Positions 53,764 through 62,216 are shown, numbered from the stretch's first letter. The stretch: 64,000 bases of DNA from Treponema sp. (GCA_016286365.1 JAEESN010000003.1:1-64000); one strand, 5' to 3'. The notes: generated from the sequence alone by a model not told the origin. Numbers and translations: made by a program.

Positions 53764-54514
53764 TATTCAAAAACTTTTGGAAAACGTAAAAAAAGGAACT
53801 GTCTCTGTGGAAGATGCCCTCCTTGAATTAAAAAAAGAACCTTTTAAAGACATTGGAATTGCAAAATTAGATTTTCACAGAAAAATAAGGCAGGGAACTT
53901 CGGAAGTTATTTACGGCGAAGGAAAAACTGCAGAACAAATTATAAAAATCATGCAGACGATGAAGGATGGCGGAATTAAAACCATTCTGATTACAAGACT
54001 TTCGGAAGAAAAAGCCGGAAAAATTACGCAGGCTGGAATTGAACTGGACTTTCATAAAGATGCGGGTCTTGGAGTTTCGGGAATAATTCCAGAGCCTGAT
54101 GGAATCGGGAAAATTGTGATTGCAACGGGAGGCACAAGCGATATACCTGTTGCAGAAGAAGCAGCACTTACAGCACAGATTCTTGGAAACGAAGTTGTCC
54201 GCCTTTATGATGTTGGAGTTGCAGGTTTACACCGCCTTCTTTCCCACCTTGATGAAATTATGAGTGCTACAGTTATAATCGCAATTGCCGGAATGGAAGG
54301 TGCTCTTGCAAGTGTAATCGGTGGACTTGCTGACTGTCCTGTTATTGCAGTTCCTACGAGCGTTGGTTACGGAGCTTGTTTTGAAGGACTTTCTGCCCTT
54401 CTTTCCATGCTAAACAGCTGCGCATCCGGAGTTACAGTCGTAAATATTGATAACGGTTTTGGAGCCGGTTATTTTGCAAATATGATTAATCATACTAAGG
54501 CAAAAAAGGAGTAA
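53753..54514 (+). CDS. larB: Nickel-pincer cofactor carboxylase/hydrolase
   Basis: A 253-residue LarB, a PurE-related enzyme that carboxylates nicotinic acid adenine dinucleotide and cleaves AMP. It has the AIRC-like GGTSDIPVAEEA, VIGGLADCPVIAVPTSVGYGA and, near the end, NSCASGVTVVNIDNGFGAGY, which holds the Cys that attacks the substrate in the Lactiplantibacillus enzyme. GTG start with GGAGG upstream. It is inside the larE-B-C operon. Confidence 0.93.
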   Translation: MNSDIQKLLENVKKGTVSVEDALLELKKEPFKDIGIAKLDFHRKIRQGTSEVIYGEGKTAEQIIKIMQTMKDGGIKTILITRLSEEKAGKITQAGIELDFHKDAGLGVSGIIPEPDGIGKIVIATGGTSDIPVAEEAALTAQILGNEVVRLYDVGVAGLHRLLSHLDEIMSATVIIAIAGMEGALASVIGGLADCPVIAVPTSVGYGACFEGLSALLSMLNSCASGVTVVNIDNGFGAGYFANMINHTKAKKE

Positions 54515-54518
54515 AAAA

Positions 54519-55865
54519 GTGAAAGCCATTTATTTAGATTTAGGAATGGGTGCCGCAGGCGACATGCTCACAGCCGCACTCTACGAACTTTTAGACGAAA
54601 ACCAGAAAAAAGATTTTATAAATAAAATGAATTCTCTTGGTCTTCCAGGCGTGGAACTTACTCCAAAAGAGTCTATAAAATGCGGAATTAGCGGAACCCA
54701 TATGAAAGTCACAGTTCACGGCGAAGAAGAAGAGTCGGAAGATGTTGATTTGAGCCGGGGTGAACATGATGAACATTCTCACGAGCACGGGGACCACACA
54801 CACCATGTCCATGAACATACTCATGAACACGAAGAACACACATGCGAACACGGCGACCCCGAAATGCATGTTCACAACAACGAAATGCATTCCCACGACC
54901 ACGAACATCATCACCACCACGCATCCATGAAAGAAATCACAGATCTCATCAAAAAGCTCGAGCTTTCAGACAAGGTTAAAACCGACGCAATTTCTATCTA
55001 CGAACTTATCGCCCAGGCAGAAAGTCATGCACACGGAAAACCTGTTACAGAGATTCACTTTCACGAAGTCGGCACAATGGATGCAGTTGCAGATGTAACA
55101 GGAGTCTGTCTTTTAATGGAAATGCTTGGAAACCCGAAAGTTTATGCTTCGGACATTCATGTAGGAAGCGGACATGTCCACTGTGCACACGGGATTCTTC
55201 CTGTTCCGGCCCCTGCAACAGCATTTATCCTGCAGGGAGTGCCTGTTTACGGCGGCTCAATAAAAGGAGAACTTTGTACACCAACAGGAGCAGCAATCTT
55301 AAAGCACTTTGTATGCCAGTTTGGAAGCATGCCTTCGTTCCGCGCAGAAAAATACGGTTATGGAATGGGAAAAAAAGATTTTGAAGCTGTAAACTGCGTT
55401 CGTGCCATGCTCGGAGAAACTGCAGAAAAAGTGGAAAAAATTTATGAATACTCGTGCAACCTGGACGACATCACAGCCGAACAGATTGCCTTTACCATCG
55501 AAGAGCTTTTTAAAGAGGGGGCAGTAGATGCATACACAATTCCATGCGGAATGAAAAAATCACGCCCCGGACTTCTTTTATTTGCAGCTTGCCATGAGTC
55601 AGACAGAGAAAAAATCATCAAAACTATTTTTAAACACACAACAACTCTTGGAATGCGCGAAACAGTCAGTAACAGATATTTTCTGGAACGCACCATCACA
55701 AAACTTAAAACACAATTCGGCGATATAAGAATAAAAAAAGCCGAAGGTTTTGGTGTAAAGCATGAAAAATATGAATACGAAGACCTTGCAAGAGCCGCAA
55801 GAGAAAATTCCATGAGCATTCAAGAGATAAAAGACGCGCTCGACAGAGAATGCTACGATAAGTAG
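54519..55865 (+). CDS. larC: Nickel insertase for the nickel-pincer cofactor, His-rich
   Basis: A 448-residue single-frame LarC (in L. plantarum it is split by a frameshift). Family parts are AIYLDLGMGAAGDMLTAALY at the start, HFHEVGTMDAVADV, CTPTGAAIL and NLDDITAEQIAFTIEELF. Residues about 80-135 are a low-complexity insertion with 23 His among about 55 residues, plus Glu and Asp, probably a nickel store or chaperone. GTG start with AAGGAG. It inserts nickel into the dithiocarboxylate nucleotide. No larA-type racemase is in the window, so the client enzyme is elsewhere. Confidence 0.93.
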   Translation: MKAIYLDLGMGAAGDMLTAALYELLDENQKKDFINKMNSLGLPGVELTPKESIKCGISGTHMKVTVHGEEEESEDVDLSRGEHDEHSHEHGDHTHHVHEHTHEHEEHTCEHGDPEMHVHNNEMHSHDHEHHHHHASMKEITDLIKKLELSDKVKTDAISIYELIAQAESHAHGKPVTEIHFHEVGTMDAVADVTGVCLLMEMLGNPKVYASDIHVGSGHVHCAHGILPVPAPATAFILQGVPVYGGSIKGELCTPTGAAILKHFVCQFGSMPSFRAEKYGYGMGKKDFEAVNCVRAMLGETAEKVEKIYEYSCNLDDITAEQIAFTIEELFKEGAVDAYTIPCGMKKSRPGLLLFAACHESDREKIIKTIFKHTTTLGMRETVSNRYFLERTITKLKTQFGDIRIKKAEGFGVKHEKYEYEDLARAARENSMSIQEIKDALDRECYDK

Positions 55866-55918
55866 CAGAAATTTTCTCTTTTGTAATCTCTGATTTCTGT
55901 TAAAATAGATACCAGGGC

Positions 55919-55990
55919 CTTATGATTTGAAGTGTAAAGACCGGAAAGAAAGGTCACAGTTTGTGAGTGCCGGTTTTGAAAAATCATAAG
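55919..55990 (+). promoter_or_regulatory. Structured leader before the XRE/DUF4097-like gene
   Basis: Three stacked helices can form: an outer perfect 10-bp stem CTTATGATTT / AAATCATAAG (55919-55928 and 55981-55990), an inner 8-bp stem AAGACCGG / CCGGTTTT (one G-U), and a central TCAC-AGTTT-GTGA hairpin. The 3' side ends directly before the SD AGAGG (55991-55995) and the ATG at 56005. A TAAAAT at 55901-55906 would start transcription just upstream. No T run, so not a terminator. Riboswitch-like or protein-bound RNA, or a DNA operator; no known class recognised. Confidence 0.5.
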
Positions 55991-56004
55991 AGAGGTATGA
56001 CATT

Positions 56005-56886
56005 ATGAATTTTGCAGAAAAACTTAAAACTCTTAGAAAACAGAAAGGTATTTCGCAGGAACAGCTTGCAGAAAAAATATATGTAAGCCGCCAGGCAATC
56101 ACCAAGTGGGAAAGCGGAAACGGAATTCCTGATATAGAAAACCTTATTGCAATTTCTGCGCTTTTTAATGAATCCCTTGATTCCCTTTTAAGCGAAGAAA
56201 AAAGCCTGATTTCTAAAAATGAATTTCTTTATAACAGCCGTACAGAATACGACCTAGACAGCCCTAAAAAGATTGACTTGAAGCTGGGACTTGCCCACGA
56301 AGTAATCATCGAAAAGACAAAGGATGAAAAAATCCAGGTGATTGCAGCTTCGAACAAGCTTTCGTTTCTTTCACAGCAGGTAAAGGTAAAGATTGTAGAA
56401 GATAAAAGAAGGATGGATGTGATTGTAAAACGCACATCGGATCTTTCGGATATAGCATGTCTTGAAAACCTTTTTATTCTTGTAAAAATCCCCGAAAAAT
56501 TTGTAGCCGACATTGAACTTTCTTCCGAGCTCGAAAACTTAAAAATCCGCGACATCACATTCGATGCAGTTGAATTCGACGGAAAGGCAAAAAATGTTTT
56601 TGTAACAAACGCTACCGGTCACGTAGAATTAAACACATCATCTAACCTGAATGTAGAAGCATCCGGAGTAAAGGGAAAAATCGACTTAAATCATTTCCAC
56701 GCAGTTTCAAAAATTAAATTTGCAGAAGGCCAGAACTACTATCTTAAAAATGCCGGAAGATTTACCCGCTTTGTAGATTCTTCTTCTAAGGTAATCGCCG
56801 GAAAAAGAAGTAAAGACGATCCTTCAGAAAGCGTAGATTTAATCGTCGAATTGAACGGCTGGAAGTCGGAAGCGCAGATTATCTAA
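56005..56886 (+). CDS. XRE regulator with C-terminal DUF4097-like beta domain
   Basis: A 293-residue protein. An N-terminal HTH (FAEKLKTLRKQKGISQEQLAEKIYVSRQAITKWESGNGIPDIENLIAISALFNESLDSLL) is followed by a beta-solenoid-like domain of the DUF4097 kind (IDLKLGLAHEVIIEKTKDEKIQVIAAS, VFVTNATGHVELNTSSNLNVEASGVKGKIDLNH). No membrane segment is obvious, so it is cytoplasmic. This fusion of an XRE DNA-binding part with a DUF4097-like repeat is common in gut bacteria, with unknown signal. SD AGAGG and a structured leader precede it. It lies upstream of the CPBP protease gene and may control it. Confidence 0.75.
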   Translation: MNFAEKLKTLRKQKGISQEQLAEKIYVSRQAITKWESGNGIPDIENLIAISALFNESLDSLLSEEKSLISKNEFLYNSRTEYDLDSPKKIDLKLGLAHEVIIEKTKDEKIQVIAASNKLSFLSQQVKVKIVEDKRRMDVIVKRTSDLSDIACLENLFILVKIPEKFVADIELSSELENLKIRDITFDAVEFDGKAKNVFVTNATGHVELNTSSNLNVEASGVKGKIDLNHFHAVSKIKFAEGQNYYLKNAGRFTRFVDSSSKVIAGKRSKDDPSESVDLIVELNGWKSEAQII

Positions 56887-56980
56887 CGTCCGTGCGAATA
56901 AACGTACTTACACACAATTAATCGCATTTACACACACAATCAAGCATGCATACACGCATGTTAATTAAAGGAGATTTCAC

Positions 56981-57796
56981 ATGTATACATATAAACCTAA
57001 AAAATTTTATGGAGTTGTTTTTGCTACAACCTGGTTTTTCTGGCTTTTTGCCATTATGTTTAACGAAGGACTTACCTGCACACTCGGAATGGTGCTCGGA
57101 GGTTTATGTCCTGCCGTAACTGCAATCATCTTTGTATTTAGTTCTAAGAGCGACGCATTAAAAAAAGACTTTAAGCGTAAGATTTTTAATTTCTGGAAGC
57201 TTAAACCGCTTTACATCCTTGCTGCAGTAGTTTTATTTTCTGCCATAGTTGCAGGATCAATTCTTCTTTCTACAGCTTTTGGAGAATCGCTTGATCAGTT
57301 CTCGTTTACTAAGGATTTTTCTTTTACGGGTGTAGGTCTTTTATCTGCCTTTGCAACTATTTTCCTTGCAGCAGTTTTGGAGGAAGTAGGATGGCGTGGT
57401 TATGGTGAAGATTCTATTGCACAGTATCATTCATGGTTTAAAGAGTCTATAATTTTTGGATTTGTATGGGCGCTCTGGCATCTTCCTCTTTTCTGGATTC
57501 CTGGAACCTATCACATGGAAATACGACAGATGAATGTTTTATACATGATAAACTTTCTTGTTTCTGTAGTGCCGATGGGATTCATTACAACCTGGGTTTA
57601 TGTAAAGAACGGACGAAGCATGCTTGCAAGCATCATCTTCCATCTTTTTATAAACTTTATGCAGGAAAAGATTGCGATGACCCAGAACACAAAATGTGTA
57701 GAAACAATTGTCGTAGTGATTGCAGCAACAATAATCGTTCTTACAAACCGCGACATGTTCTTCGAAAAGCGTCACGTGGGTCATATTCTGGAATAG
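56981..57796 (+). CDS. CPBP-family intramembrane metalloprotease
   Basis: A 271-residue protein with about eight hydrophobic segments and the CPBP/Abi motifs EEVGWRGYGED (EExxxR) and FVWALWHLPLFW (FxxxH, second metal ligand), the signature of CAAX-protease/bacteriocin-processing homologues. These are found with self-immunity to bacteriocins and prenyl-like protein processing. It follows the XRE regulator gene by 94 nt, with the SD AAAGGAGAT. There is no bacteriocin precursor next to it, so its substrate is unknown. Confidence 0.85.
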   Translation: MYTYKPKKFYGVVFATTWFFWLFAIMFNEGLTCTLGMVLGGLCPAVTAIIFVFSSKSDALKKDFKRKIFNFWKLKPLYILAAVVLFSAIVAGSILLSTAFGESLDQFSFTKDFSFTGVGLLSAFATIFLAAVLEEVGWRGYGEDSIAQYHSWFKESIIFGFVWALWHLPLFWIPGTYHMEIRQMNVLYMINFLVSVVPMGFITTWVYVKNGRSMLASIIFHLFINFMQEKIAMTQNTKCVETIVVVIAATIIVLTNRDMFFEKRHVGHILE

Positions 57797-57820
57797 TAGT
57801 ATCTTATGAAAAATGTTTTT

Positions 57821-57853
57821 CTGTGATATTATATACGTAGTTTTATATCACAG
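57821..57853 (+). promoter_or_regulatory. Hairpin overlapping the SD of the GNAT gene
   Basis: CTGTGATAT (57821-57829) and ATATCACAG (57845-57853) form a perfect 9-bp stem over a 15-nt loop. The last two bases of the stem begin the SD AGGAG (57852-57856), so pairing would partly hide it. It could also be an operator. Confidence 0.35.
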
Positions 57854-57862
57854 GAGAACATT

Positions 57863-58345
57863 ATGATACTTACTGATTATTATTCATACGACGACAAAGC
57901 TTCCATTCTTTCACAGCTCGATTTACTCCGTTCAAAATGGGAAGCAATTCCTCTTTTATACTCTCTCCTTAAAGAAGATAAATTCCACGAAACTCTTGGC
58001 AACGGAACCCTGATGCTTCTTTTAGATGATGAAAAACTCACAGACGGAAAACCTACAATCGCCGCATTCTCTACTTTTGCCGATATAGACGAAGTTGATT
58101 CTCCTTTAAAACCCTGGATTGGTTTTGTTTTTACAGACCCTGATTACCGTGGCCGCCACCTGATGGGTCAGATTATAGAAAGCTGCATGAAAAAGGCGGC
58201 CACAGACTACCCGGAATCTGACTATGTATACATTTCTACTGCAGAAACGGGCCTCTACGAAAAATACGGATTTGAATTCTTCCAGGATATGACAAGCCGC
58301 TGGAACGGACAGACACGCGGTTACCGTAGAAAAATCGAAAGATAA
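57863..58345 (+). CDS. GNAT-family N-acetyltransferase
   Basis: A 160-residue GNAT with the central WIGFVFTDPDYRGRHLMGQIIE (acetyl-CoA binding, R-G-x-G/H loop) and C-terminal YVYISTAETGLYEKYGFEFF. The acceptor is unknown. SD CAGGAGAA precedes the ATG, and its own small hairpin sits there. It ends right at the end of the phosphatase gene on the other strand (stop codons at adjacent bases). Confidence 0.85.
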   Translation: MILTDYYSYDDKASILSQLDLLRSKWEAIPLLYSLLKEDKFHETLGNGTLMLLLDDEKLTDGKPTIAAFSTFADIDEVDSPLKPWIGFVFTDPDYRGRHLMGQIIESCMKKAATDYPESDYVYISTAETGLYEKYGFEFFQDMTSRWNGQTRGYRRKIER

Positions 58346-59023
58346 TTATTCTGATTTATGCTCTTTTATATGAAGAATGTCTCCGGCAAGTTCAACAAGT
58401 GGAATTGAACGGATTCCAGGCGTTGTGTCAAACCGGAGGATTACGATTCCCGTGTGTTTTAAATGGAAACTTGCACAAAGATGCGGGAAAGGGATATTTA
58501 ATACGCGCGAAAGAAAAGCTGTAGTAGATCCACCGTGACAGAAAATCGCATATGTATCGTTATTTTCTTCTGTATTTTTATTCAGATAATAAAGGCCATC
58601 CTTTTCGTAACCAAACGAAGAAAGCCATTTATCGCTTTGGGCTGCAATTAAATCTACATCGACTGTTGCAGTGTTATTCTTAAAAAGCGGAAACTCTCTC
58701 CACTCAGGATCCTGAAGATTTATTCCCTGTTCAATAAGTTTATTTACACCAGTCCATGGATTAAACCTTTCGTCGTACAAAACCTCTTCTGTTCCGAATC
58801 TGATTTCCTTCATAAAATCTAGAATATGAACATCGGTTCTGCCACATGCATCAAGGTATGCCTGCGCTGTCTGTCTTGCCCTACCAAGCGGTGAAGAATA
58901 AATTGTCTTTATATCTTCCTGCAATAATCTCTGTGCTACAAGCTTTGCCTGTATATGACCAAGTTCTGTAAGGCAATCCTTTTCGTAATTCGGTTCTCCA
59001 TGTCGTATAAAAATCAGTCTCAT
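58346..59023 (-). CDS. Histidine phosphatase (phosphoglycerate-mutase-like)
   Basis: A 225-residue protein beginning MRLIFIRHGEPNYEKDCLTELG, with the catalytic RHG His, ARQTAQAYLDACG, and a second His in IFCHGGSTTAFLS. It belongs to the histidine phosphatase branch 1; the exact substrate is unknown. It lies 25 nt after the DUF2812 gene on the same strand and may be its operon partner. SD GAGGATTTT precedes the ATG. Confidence 0.85.
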   Translation of the reverse strand: MRLIFIRHGEPNYEKDCLTELGHIQAKLVAQRLLQEDIKTIYSSPLGRARQTAQAYLDACGRTDVHILDFMKEIRFGTEEVLYDERFNPWTGVNKLIEQGINLQDPEWREFPLFKNNTATVDVDLIAAQSDKWLSSFGYEKDGLYYLNKNTEENNDTYAIFCHGGSTTAFLSRVLNIPFPHLCASFHLKHTGIVILRFDTTPGIRSIPLVELAGDILHIKEHKSE

Positions 59024-59048
59024 TAAAAATCCTCAGAATCCGAAAGAT

Positions 59049-59978
59049 TTACATAACATCAATATTAATTTCGAGCTTTCCGCCTTCAAAATTACTTAAT
59101 ACCCAATCGTAATTTCCTCTTTTTAACCAAACCTTCTGATTAAGTTCAAAACTTTCGTCGGCACCTGGCGTAATTTTTCTGTACCAAATCTCTTCTTTGG
59201 TTTCTGAATCAACCAGAGCAATTGTTGCATAAGAAGCAATTTCGCCTTTAATCGTAAAGTGATAGAAATCTCGATAAGTTACCTTCATGTTGTAAAGGCC
59301 TACTTTATCTAATCCTGTTACACTTCCATAAGATTCTGCCTTACTGGAAAAACCTTCCGGGCGACAGAAAAGGGAAACTACGCAAAGTATAAATCCAATA
59401 AAGATAACATAAAGCATTTTAGAAAAACCAAAGCCCTTTTGATTTTTCTTATTCTCTTTTTCTGCCCTCTTCATTCTGATTATACCGTGTAAAATCATTA
59501 CGAATTCTATAAACAGAGTAGCACAAAGTATTGTTGTTGGGAATCTTACAGCGCGGATATTTGCAATAATTTCTAAGATTAATGCAAGTCCAAGTAAAAT
59601 CAATAATCTTACGGCAAGTTTTCCCCAGCGGCTATGCATTTCTTTGAGTGCTTCGCTGCCGCAGTAAATCTCGTATTCTTCTGCAGGAAGTGATGAATCA
59701 TAAACTTTTCTGAAGTAATGCCAGCCGTTGAATGTAGAACTGATGTATTCCCATCCCTGCTCGCGGAAAGTATCGATATAACGCGCAAGACTGTCAATCT
59801 TATTGTTATAATCGACCTGATAGATATAGCGCACGCTTGTATCTTTTTTATACTTATTTGCAAACAAACTGCCTCTAATAAGATGCCAGCCCTTTTCGCT
59901 CATTTTATTTATATCAGCTAATTCCTTCTGATAATCCCATGCCGTATACATTCCAAAAACTGTTTTAGTATCTTTCAT
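59049..59978 (-). CDS. DUF2812 membrane protein
   Basis: A 309-residue protein. A DUF2812 part (YTAWDYQKELADINKMSEKGWHLIRG..YIYQVDYNN..YIDTFREQGWEYISSTFNGWHYFRK) is followed by about three to four membrane helices (LLILLGLALILEII; TTILCATLFIEFVMILHGI; MLYVIFIGFILCVVSLF) and a C-terminal extracytoplasmic beta-domain. DUF2812 genes typically stand next to PadR regulators, as here (50-nt gap to padR). Likely a membrane stress or sensor partner. SD GAGGTGAAAAA. Confidence 0.8.
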   Translation of the reverse strand: MKDTKTVFGMYTAWDYQKELADINKMSEKGWHLIRGSLFANKYKKDTSVRYIYQVDYNNKIDSLARYIDTFREQGWEYISSTFNGWHYFRKVYDSSLPAEEYEIYCGSEALKEMHSRWGKLAVRLLILLGLALILEIIANIRAVRFPTTILCATLFIEFVMILHGIIRMKRAEKENKKNQKGFGFSKMLYVIFIGFILCVVSLFCRPEGFSSKAESYGSVTGLDKVGLYNMKVTYRDFYHFTIKGEIASYATIALVDSETKEEIWYRKITPGADESFELNQKVWLKRGNYDWVLSNFEGGKLEINIDVM

Positions 59979-60028
59979 TTTTTCACCTCGATAATAGTTT
60001 TAATCTGATTTTATGAGTTGTAATAAAA

Positions 60029-60328
60029 TCAGATAGCAGAAAGCATCCTCTTTAATCTTTCTACTTCATCTTCAAAAGCTTTTTTACCATCATCTGTAAG
60101 ACAGTAAAGTCTCTTTCTTTCCATTCCGGCTTCCTGCGAGACAATTTCTTTAATCCAGCCTTTTTTAATCATATTGCTTGTTGCCCCGTACATTGTCCCC
60201 GAACCGATTTTTACATCTCCTCCAGATAAGGTTTGAGTCATCTGCATGATTCCATAACCGTGATTAGGTCCTTTGGAAAGACATAAAAGTATATAGTAAT
60301 AGCTTTCTGAAAGTGGTTCTGATTTCAT
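60029..60328 (-). CDS. PadR-family transcriptional regulator
   Basis: A 99-residue PadR winged-helix protein (SYYYILLCLSKGPNHGYGIMQMTQTLSGGDVKIGSGTMYGATSNMIKKGWIKEI, then ERKRLYCLTDDGKKAFEDEVERLKRM as wing and dimer helix). It precedes DUF2812. Its promoter carries two ATATATCG-N5-CGATATA sites, one over the -10 and one over the start, which strongly suggests repression of its own operon. Confidence 0.92.
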   Translation of the reverse strand: MKSEPLSESYYYILLCLSKGPNHGYGIMQMTQTLSGGDVKIGSGTMYGATSNMIKKGWIKEIVSQEAGMERKRLYCLTDDGKKAFEDEVERLKRMLSAI

Positions 60329-60370
60329 ATATCCTCCATACCGAGAGAGGAAAACATTGTCGACTTACGT

Positions 60371-60421
60371 TATATCGCCTCTCGATATATATATCGTAGC
60401 ACGATATATGTCGTCTGTCAA
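60371..60421 (-). promoter_or_regulatory. padR promoter with two PadR-type operators
   Basis: -35 TTGACA (60416-60421), a 17-nt spacer, -10 TACGAT (60393-60398). Operator 1 is ATATATCG-TAGCA-CGATATAT (60389-60409), a perfect 8-bp inverted repeat around the -10; operator 2 is TATATCG-CCTCT-CGATATA (60371-60389) around the start. Both have a 5-nt centre and share the arm TATATCG. Confidence 0.7.
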
Positions 60422-60447
60422 CATAGTTTTGAAAAATTTTTTAAGAT

Positions 60448-61665
60448 TTAAATAAAATAAACAATAACTCCAAGCAGAATTAAAAGAACAAAATTATACA
60501 GCGTGAAAACTCCAAAATATTTTTTGCCGGCTGGGGTCTGGGCTTCGCTTGAGTTTTTATAGAGTTTAAACGAGATGACGCTGGCCATGGATGCAATCAA
60601 TGTGCCAAGACCTCCAACGTTTACTCCGAGTAAGAGCATGGCGCCGTTGTGAGTAAATCCGCTCAATAAAAGTGCTGCAGGAACATTGCTTATAAACTGG
60701 CTCGAAATAATTCCTGTAAGATAAGTCTTAAGAGGAGTTGAAAGCATGGAAATTAAATATTCTTTAAACTCTGTCACCGTGGAAAGTGATTTTGTAAAGA
60801 TAAAAAGAGCTGCAAATGTAAGAAGAAGACTGTAATCAACTTTTTTAAAAAGCCTGAAGTTACACAAAAGCATTCCGGACACTGTTACTCCAAGCATAAT
60901 CCTGTAATCAAGCACATGAAAAACCGTAAGAAGACAGATAATAAAATCAACGGCATAAAAAATAGTTCTGAAATCAAAAATAACCTTTAAATTATTTGAG
61001 GGTTGTCCCCCCTGTCCGATTTCCCCCTGTCCACCTTCAGACGCCGTAGGAGTAGTTAAAACATCGGCCCCCGCACTTTCTTCAAGCATCATCTTTTCGT
61101 CACGCTTTTTCTTTCGTGTTATAAAAAGAATCATAAGTGCCAGAATCACCATGGAAGGCAGGGCAATTTTAGATGTAAGAAGAAAAAAATCAGCTGCAGA
61201 AAAATTATAATAAGAAAAAAGATAAAGATTCTGTGGATTACCCATTGGCGTGATGCACGAGCCAAGATTTGCCGCAAGTGTTTCGAGTACAATCAGCTTA
61301 AAAGATAAAAGTCCGGCTCGCGAAAAAATCAGAAGGGAAACAGGAACAAAAGTTAAAAGCGCAACATCGTTTGTTACAAGCATTGAGCCAAAAAAAATAA
61401 GATAAGTTAAAAGAAAATAAAGCGAACGCTCGGTCTTACAAAAGCGAAGAAAACCTGTTGCAATAAAATCAAGATAATTCTGGCTCTGGAAAGCCTTAAT
61501 CACAATCATGAGCGAAAATAAAATTGCGATTGTAGAAAAATCGATTGATTCAAGACAGAATTTAAACGAAAGCCGGAAGATGATTATGCTCAACAATGCA
61601 AGCACAATCGAAATTACAAGGACCGGCTCATTTTTTATAAAACCTGCAATCCGCTTTGATTTCAT
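60448..61665 (-). CDS. Anion permease of the SLC13/ArsB/CitMHS group
   Basis: A 405-residue membrane protein with about eleven hydrophobic helices. FGSMLVTNDVALLTFVPVSLLIF and ETLAANLGSCITPMGNPQNLYLFSYYNFS match the ion-transporter superfamily core loops, with a second related half (TGIISSQFISNVPAALLLSGFTHNGAMLLLGVNVGGLGTLIASMASVISFKLY). A cytosolic loop (about 196-222) carries a GC-rich coding insert. Start overlaps the preceding flavin reductase gene (ATGA). Substrate (arsenite, citrate or other anion) unknown. Confidence 0.8.
   Translation of the reverse strand: MKSKRIAGFIKNEPVLVISIVLALLSIIIFRLSFKFCLESIDFSTIAILFSLMIVIKAFQSQNYLDFIATGFLRFCKTERSLYFLLTYLIFFGSMLVTNDVALLTFVPVSLLIFSRAGLLSFKLIVLETLAANLGSCITPMGNPQNLYLFSYYNFSAADFFLLTSKIALPSMVILALMILFITRKKKRDEKMMLEESAGADVLTTPTASEGGQGEIGQGGQPSNNLKVIFDFRTIFYAVDFIICLLTVFHVLDYRIMLGVTVSGMLLCNFRLFKKVDYSLLLTFAALFIFTKSLSTVTEFKEYLISMLSTPLKTYLTGIISSQFISNVPAALLLSGFTHNGAMLLLGVNVGGLGTLIASMASVISFKLYKNSSEAQTPAGKKYFGVFTLYNFVLLILLGVIVYFI
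60998..61076 (+). repeat. GC-rich coding insert in the permease loop
   Basis: A G/C-rich block in an AT-rich gene, antisense to it, encoding a Gly/Gln/Ser-rich loop (ASEGGQGEIGQGGQPS). It contains a tandem GGACAGGGGG unit (minus strand) and the run GGGGGACAACCC. It resembles the palindromic inserts of the epimerase and metH in base composition, but is not the same sequence. Confidence 0.45.
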
Positions 61666-62216
61666 AAAGATTTACCGTCGCTGAATGCTTTTCCTACCGC
61701 CTGACCAAGCACATTATAATTATGGCTCACAGGATCATAGCAGATTGGTTTAAGTTTTGTTGCATCAATTTTTCCGTCTGTTAAAACTGATTCATCTGCA
61801 GAAACATTGATTATATTTCCCACAATGTAATCAGAATCATCACTCATGGAAGCAAGCTCGCATTCCAAAACCATCGGAAGTTCATTTATGACAGGGGCAT
61901 CCACAAACTCAGATTTTGTAACTGTAAATCCCGCTTTTTTGATTTTGTCGGGCTCTGTATTTCCACTCACAATTCCAACATAATCACATTCTTTTACATA
62001 ATCTGCAGTTGCCATGCTTACGGTAAACGCACGTTTAAGGGCAATATTTTTTGTTGTTTTGTGACTCTTATCAAGGCAGATTCCAATCTGATTAGTATCG
62101 TGGATTCCACCCCAGGCCGCATTCATCGCATCCGGATTTCCGTTTTCGTCATAAGTTGCAATAATCAAGACCGGCATTGGATACATATATGTCTGTTTTC
62201 CAAAATTCTTTTTCAT
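61662..62216 (-). CDS. Flavin reductase-like (flavoredoxin) protein
   Basis: A 184-residue FMN-binding split-barrel protein: MYPMPVLIIATYDENGNPDAMNAAWGG, SHKTTKNIALKRAFTVSMATADYVKECDYVGIVSG and the C-terminal YNVLGQAVGKAF are typical of flavoredoxin-type reductases. The start at 62216 is chosen over an upstream ATG at 62342 because GAGGGG lies before it; the longer form would overlap the TMEM43-like gene. It is in an operon: TMEM43-like gene, this, permease (4-nt overlap with the permease). Confidence 0.85.
   Translation of the reverse strand: MKKNFGKQTYMYPMPVLIIATYDENGNPDAMNAAWGGIHDTNQIGICLDKSHKTTKNIALKRAFTVSMATADYVKECDYVGIVSGNTEPDKIKKAGFTVTKSEFVDAPVINELPMVLECELASMSDDSDYIVGNIINVSADESVLTDGKIDATKLKPICYDPVSHNYNVLGQAVGKAFSDGKSL

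Noticed and set aside
54591-54924. Overlapping minus-strand frames opposite the LarC His-rich stretch
   Set aside because: They are Met/Val-rich mirrors of His codons (CAT, CAC read backwards); LarC is the clear gene.
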